Assembly: GCA_029959085.1 (NCBI GenBank)
Contig: JARWIR010000022.1
Coordinates: 806,001-870,000, forward strand
Origin: Nemophila menziesii
Lineage: Eukaryota; Streptophyta; Magnoliopsida; Boraginales; Hydrophyllaceae
DNA: 64,000 bases
Direction: 5' to 3'
A program made the position numbers and the translations under genes. Positions 61,562-64,000 of the stretch are shown here, piece after piece. Every line of letters begins with the position of its first letter. The stretch's first letter is position 1. The notes under the pieces were generated by a model, which saw only the letters and a list, made by a program, of their open reading frames with translations, had not been told where the DNA came from and made no database searches.

Positions 61562-64000
61562 GATTAATTCGGGTTAACCGTTGGATACCTTCAATTGCAT
61601 TCGATTTCCTTAGTTTAACTTCGGATTATCCCGATTGATCAACATTGGCCAAATTTTTTTTTACACAGAGTAAAAAAATGACTTAGAATCTAGAAAAGAT
61701 GAAGTCATCATTCTTCTAATTCATCAATATTATCTACTATAAACGAATAAGATGAAATTAACAATTTATAAACCAATACGAATGTTAAAATTCGATATTT
61801 CATAAAGCATATACTTCAAAAAAAGTTACAATTCGAAGTATAAATATTTATACATTACTTAACTTTCCCTAAAAACGATTAAAAAAATTCCTTTTACTTC
61901 ATAAACCTTCAAAAGCCTAGATTAATGAGGGTCTTGTTAGTCATCTCGGGTGCTTGGTCAACCTTTTAAACCCTATATATTTCTTTTCACACAAAATTTG
62001 TTAAGTACATAAGTTATTTAGAAGCTTTAGGATTTTGAAAACTAAGATTCATCATAGACCTTAAAGTTTTACTAATTTAGGGAGTGAACTGCAAACTTGT
62101 ATGGACTAATATGCAAAGTGTTGTAGTTTTAGAGTCTGAAATATAAAGTTTAGTAGATTTTGGAACTGAAATGCAAAATCTTAGTGGATTGAACCCCAAG
62201 AAGTGTTACTTATTTTTTATATCATTACGGTTTAGATTATAAAATATCATTGATCTCCGATTAATTACATCCATTACCTCCTAAACTATGAGAAGATTGA
62301 GAACTTACCCCCCCTGTTTAAAATGGTACTGGTTACCCCCATTATTAGTTTTCGTGACTCGTTACCCCTGTTAACATAAACCGTAAAAAACCGTCGTTAG
62401 TTGGTCATGTGCCTGATTTTTTTAATTAAAAAAACAAATTTTATGATTTAATAAACATTACCTATTAATTAACAATAGTATATTTGGTAGTTCCTAATCA
62501 CCTAAACTTTAAAAACACAAATTTAAAACAAAAATAATAAAGCATCATACACAAAATCATTCATTGGGAAAACTAGTAGAACCCTAATTTCAAAAATTCA
62601 TGTTGCCCATTTTAGTAAACTCTTATGCCCATTAGAAAATCCAAGCTTGTGTAATTTGGACTATGCCTCATTTAAACAAACCTTAAATTTTTATATAAGT
62701 CTTGTTTATTTTTCAGGAGGGAACAGTTCGTAGAGTCTACAAGTCTTGTTCATTTTCCAAACAATTTGTAAGCGTTCGAAAGTCTCTTGATTCTTTTCAA
62801 AGCCAGCGATAGTATTACAAACGTGACCTATTTCGCCACTTATATTGCAAAAACTTCCACCATCGCTATCTTGAGTGTTTCTAAGAGCGCCACCAAAACC
62901 AACATTGTTTTGTAGAAATGGAACCATATTGGTAGTATCAAATAGACGAGGACTAAAATTATCTAAGATTGTGTACCTAAATATCCAAAACCGTCTAAAG
63001 GGGTGTTTGAAATTTGGTTGAGCATCATGGGCATGGTTTTTTTAGTGGTAAGAAGAATTGTACCAGAGATGGGTCAAGATTATTAAATAGTGTAGCTGGT
63101 GATGGTGAAAAAGAAGTAGAATAATCGAATGCTCCTTGTAAAAGCAAATTGTTCTGATCAACCTTGTTGAAACTGGGTGAAAAAGTTATGCTTTGGTGCT
63201 CAAGCATGTCGTTATTGTTAGCAATAACATTGCTATTATTGTTGTTATTTTTCATGTATCAATCTACATCATTTGTTGAACATACAAATTTTTTAATGGT
63301 GTTTAAAATTATTAGATAATAGAAGAGTTTGAAAGATCTCAAAAGACGAACTTGATCTAGAAATTTTATAGATCACTCTCCATTATTGGCAATAACTCTA
63401 ATTGTAAACATACATATACCTATTATAAGTCGTCCTTATTAAGAATTTAATTTAGCAATAAATGTCGTAATTGGCATTAGAATCATTGTATGCAAGTTTT
63501 TAATTTAAAATATTATTAATATTATATAATTTATTCTAGTAAAATATAAAAGAATTGTTATAATTATCTAATTAGATAAATGTTAACAAAATACATTATC
63601 AAAACAAGAAAATAGAAATGAAATCAAAATGTACTATTTAGGTTTTTCTAATTTCTAAATTAATTACATTTATGTACCACATAATCTTGGGGTTAGTCTT
63701 TCATCCAATATTGGATGGTCCAATATATAAATACTGATAATTTGGCAATGCGTCATAATATAAATGGAATATTGGTCCATCCAATATTCGATTGAAGATT
63801 TTTCTCATTATCAGGACCACATTCATTATTTACCTCTAATCATGTCAGTTTCAAATAGAACTCTAACCTAGCCGCCTTTAAGTATACACATAACATACTT
63901 GCACCATTACCTATTATTAAATATTTTAAAATCCATGATTTTTTTTCGAATTTACTGTATACTTTAAAATGTCATGTTTGTCCACTTAACTTTAGTTTAG
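61562..64000 (+). repeat. Array copy 20, cut by window end
   Basis: This copy is nearly identical to copy 19 throughout, including the leader deletion near 63915. It runs off the window, so the array continues to the right. Confidence 0.94.
62706..63255 (-). pseudogene. Asn-rich coding remnant, long form, copy 20
   Basis: Same two-frame structure as copy 19: 63255 to 63025 for the Asn-rich half, and 62927 to 62706 for the half ending KTCRLYELFPPEK. The T-run boundary near 63042 again separates them. Confidence 0.5.

Larger units (their letters stand above)
52219..64000. repeat. Right part of macrosatellite array (tail of copy 16, copies 17-20)
   Basis: The unit resumes beside the retrotransposon and continues to the window end. 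Markers at 52963, 56270, 58911 and 61562 give periods of 3307, 2641 and 2651 bp. These copies keep the long coding segment missing on the left. Copies 18-20 share one deletion of about 665 bp and are nearly identical to each other, so they form a local expansion of their own. Confidence 0.96.

Noticed and set aside
1..64000. CRISPR array or bacterial origin
   Set aside because: The repeats are kilobase-sized and head-to-tail, with no short repeat-spacer pattern, no cas-like genes and no ribosome-binding-site/operon organisation.
1..64000. Ribosomal DNA intergenic spacer
   Set aside because: Periodic unit length and tandem order fit superficially, but no rRNA-coding sequence occurs in 64 kb.

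Overview
The window is plant nuclear DNA, very AT-rich and almost entirely repetitive. The plant assignment rests on an Athila-like Ty3/gypsy LTR retrotransposon at 43129-52208, which has a tRNA-Asp-type primer binding site, a Retrotrans_gag-type protein and the extra 3' reading frame known from plant Athila/Tat elements. I cannot name the species. I see no intact cellular gene, no tRNA or rRNA, and no CRISPR array.

Layout: positions 1-43128 and 52219-64000 form one head-to-tail array of about 20 copies of a 2.6-3.3 kb unit. I phased copies at the marker gattaattcgggttaacc, found at 5, 2732, 5463, 8194, 10873, 13605, 16345, 19076, 21808, 24552, 27290, 30025, 32936, 35675, 38413, 41324, 52963, 56270, 58911 and 61562. 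The unit has a constant internal order: three degenerate 30-bp repeats; a block of segments starting TTACCCC; an Asn-rich coding remnant on the minus strand; a 25-bp-arm foldback; a plus-strand pyrimidine-rich leader; and a 37-nt micro-exon-like segment between consensus splice sites. The unit therefore looks like a duplicated gene or promoter fragment that became a macrosatellite.

Copy 17 (52963-56269, 3307 bp) is the most complete. Copies 1-15 lack about 370 bp of the coding remnant. Most of them also lack a segment of about 170 bp that survives in copies 12, 15, 17 and the tail of 16. Copies 18-20 instead lack about 665 bp covering the leader. Higher-order structure is visible: a block of about 5.3 kb repeated at an offset of 8388 bp (copies 11-13 against 14-16), and a 5.47-kb dimer (copies 4-5 against 6-7).

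The retrotransposon lies on the minus strand inside copy 16. Gag and protease share one frame broken by stops. Protease runs directly into what looks like the integrase C-terminal tail, so reverse transcriptase, RNase H and the integrase core are absent and the element is non-autonomous. Its right-hand (5') LTR ends near the predicted transcription start. The break is sealed by 16 bp that are an exact inverted copy of left-LTR sequence, and about 0.6 kb of the host unit is missing there.

All comparisons were made by eye. Identities and breakpoints are approximate unless an exact coordinate is given.
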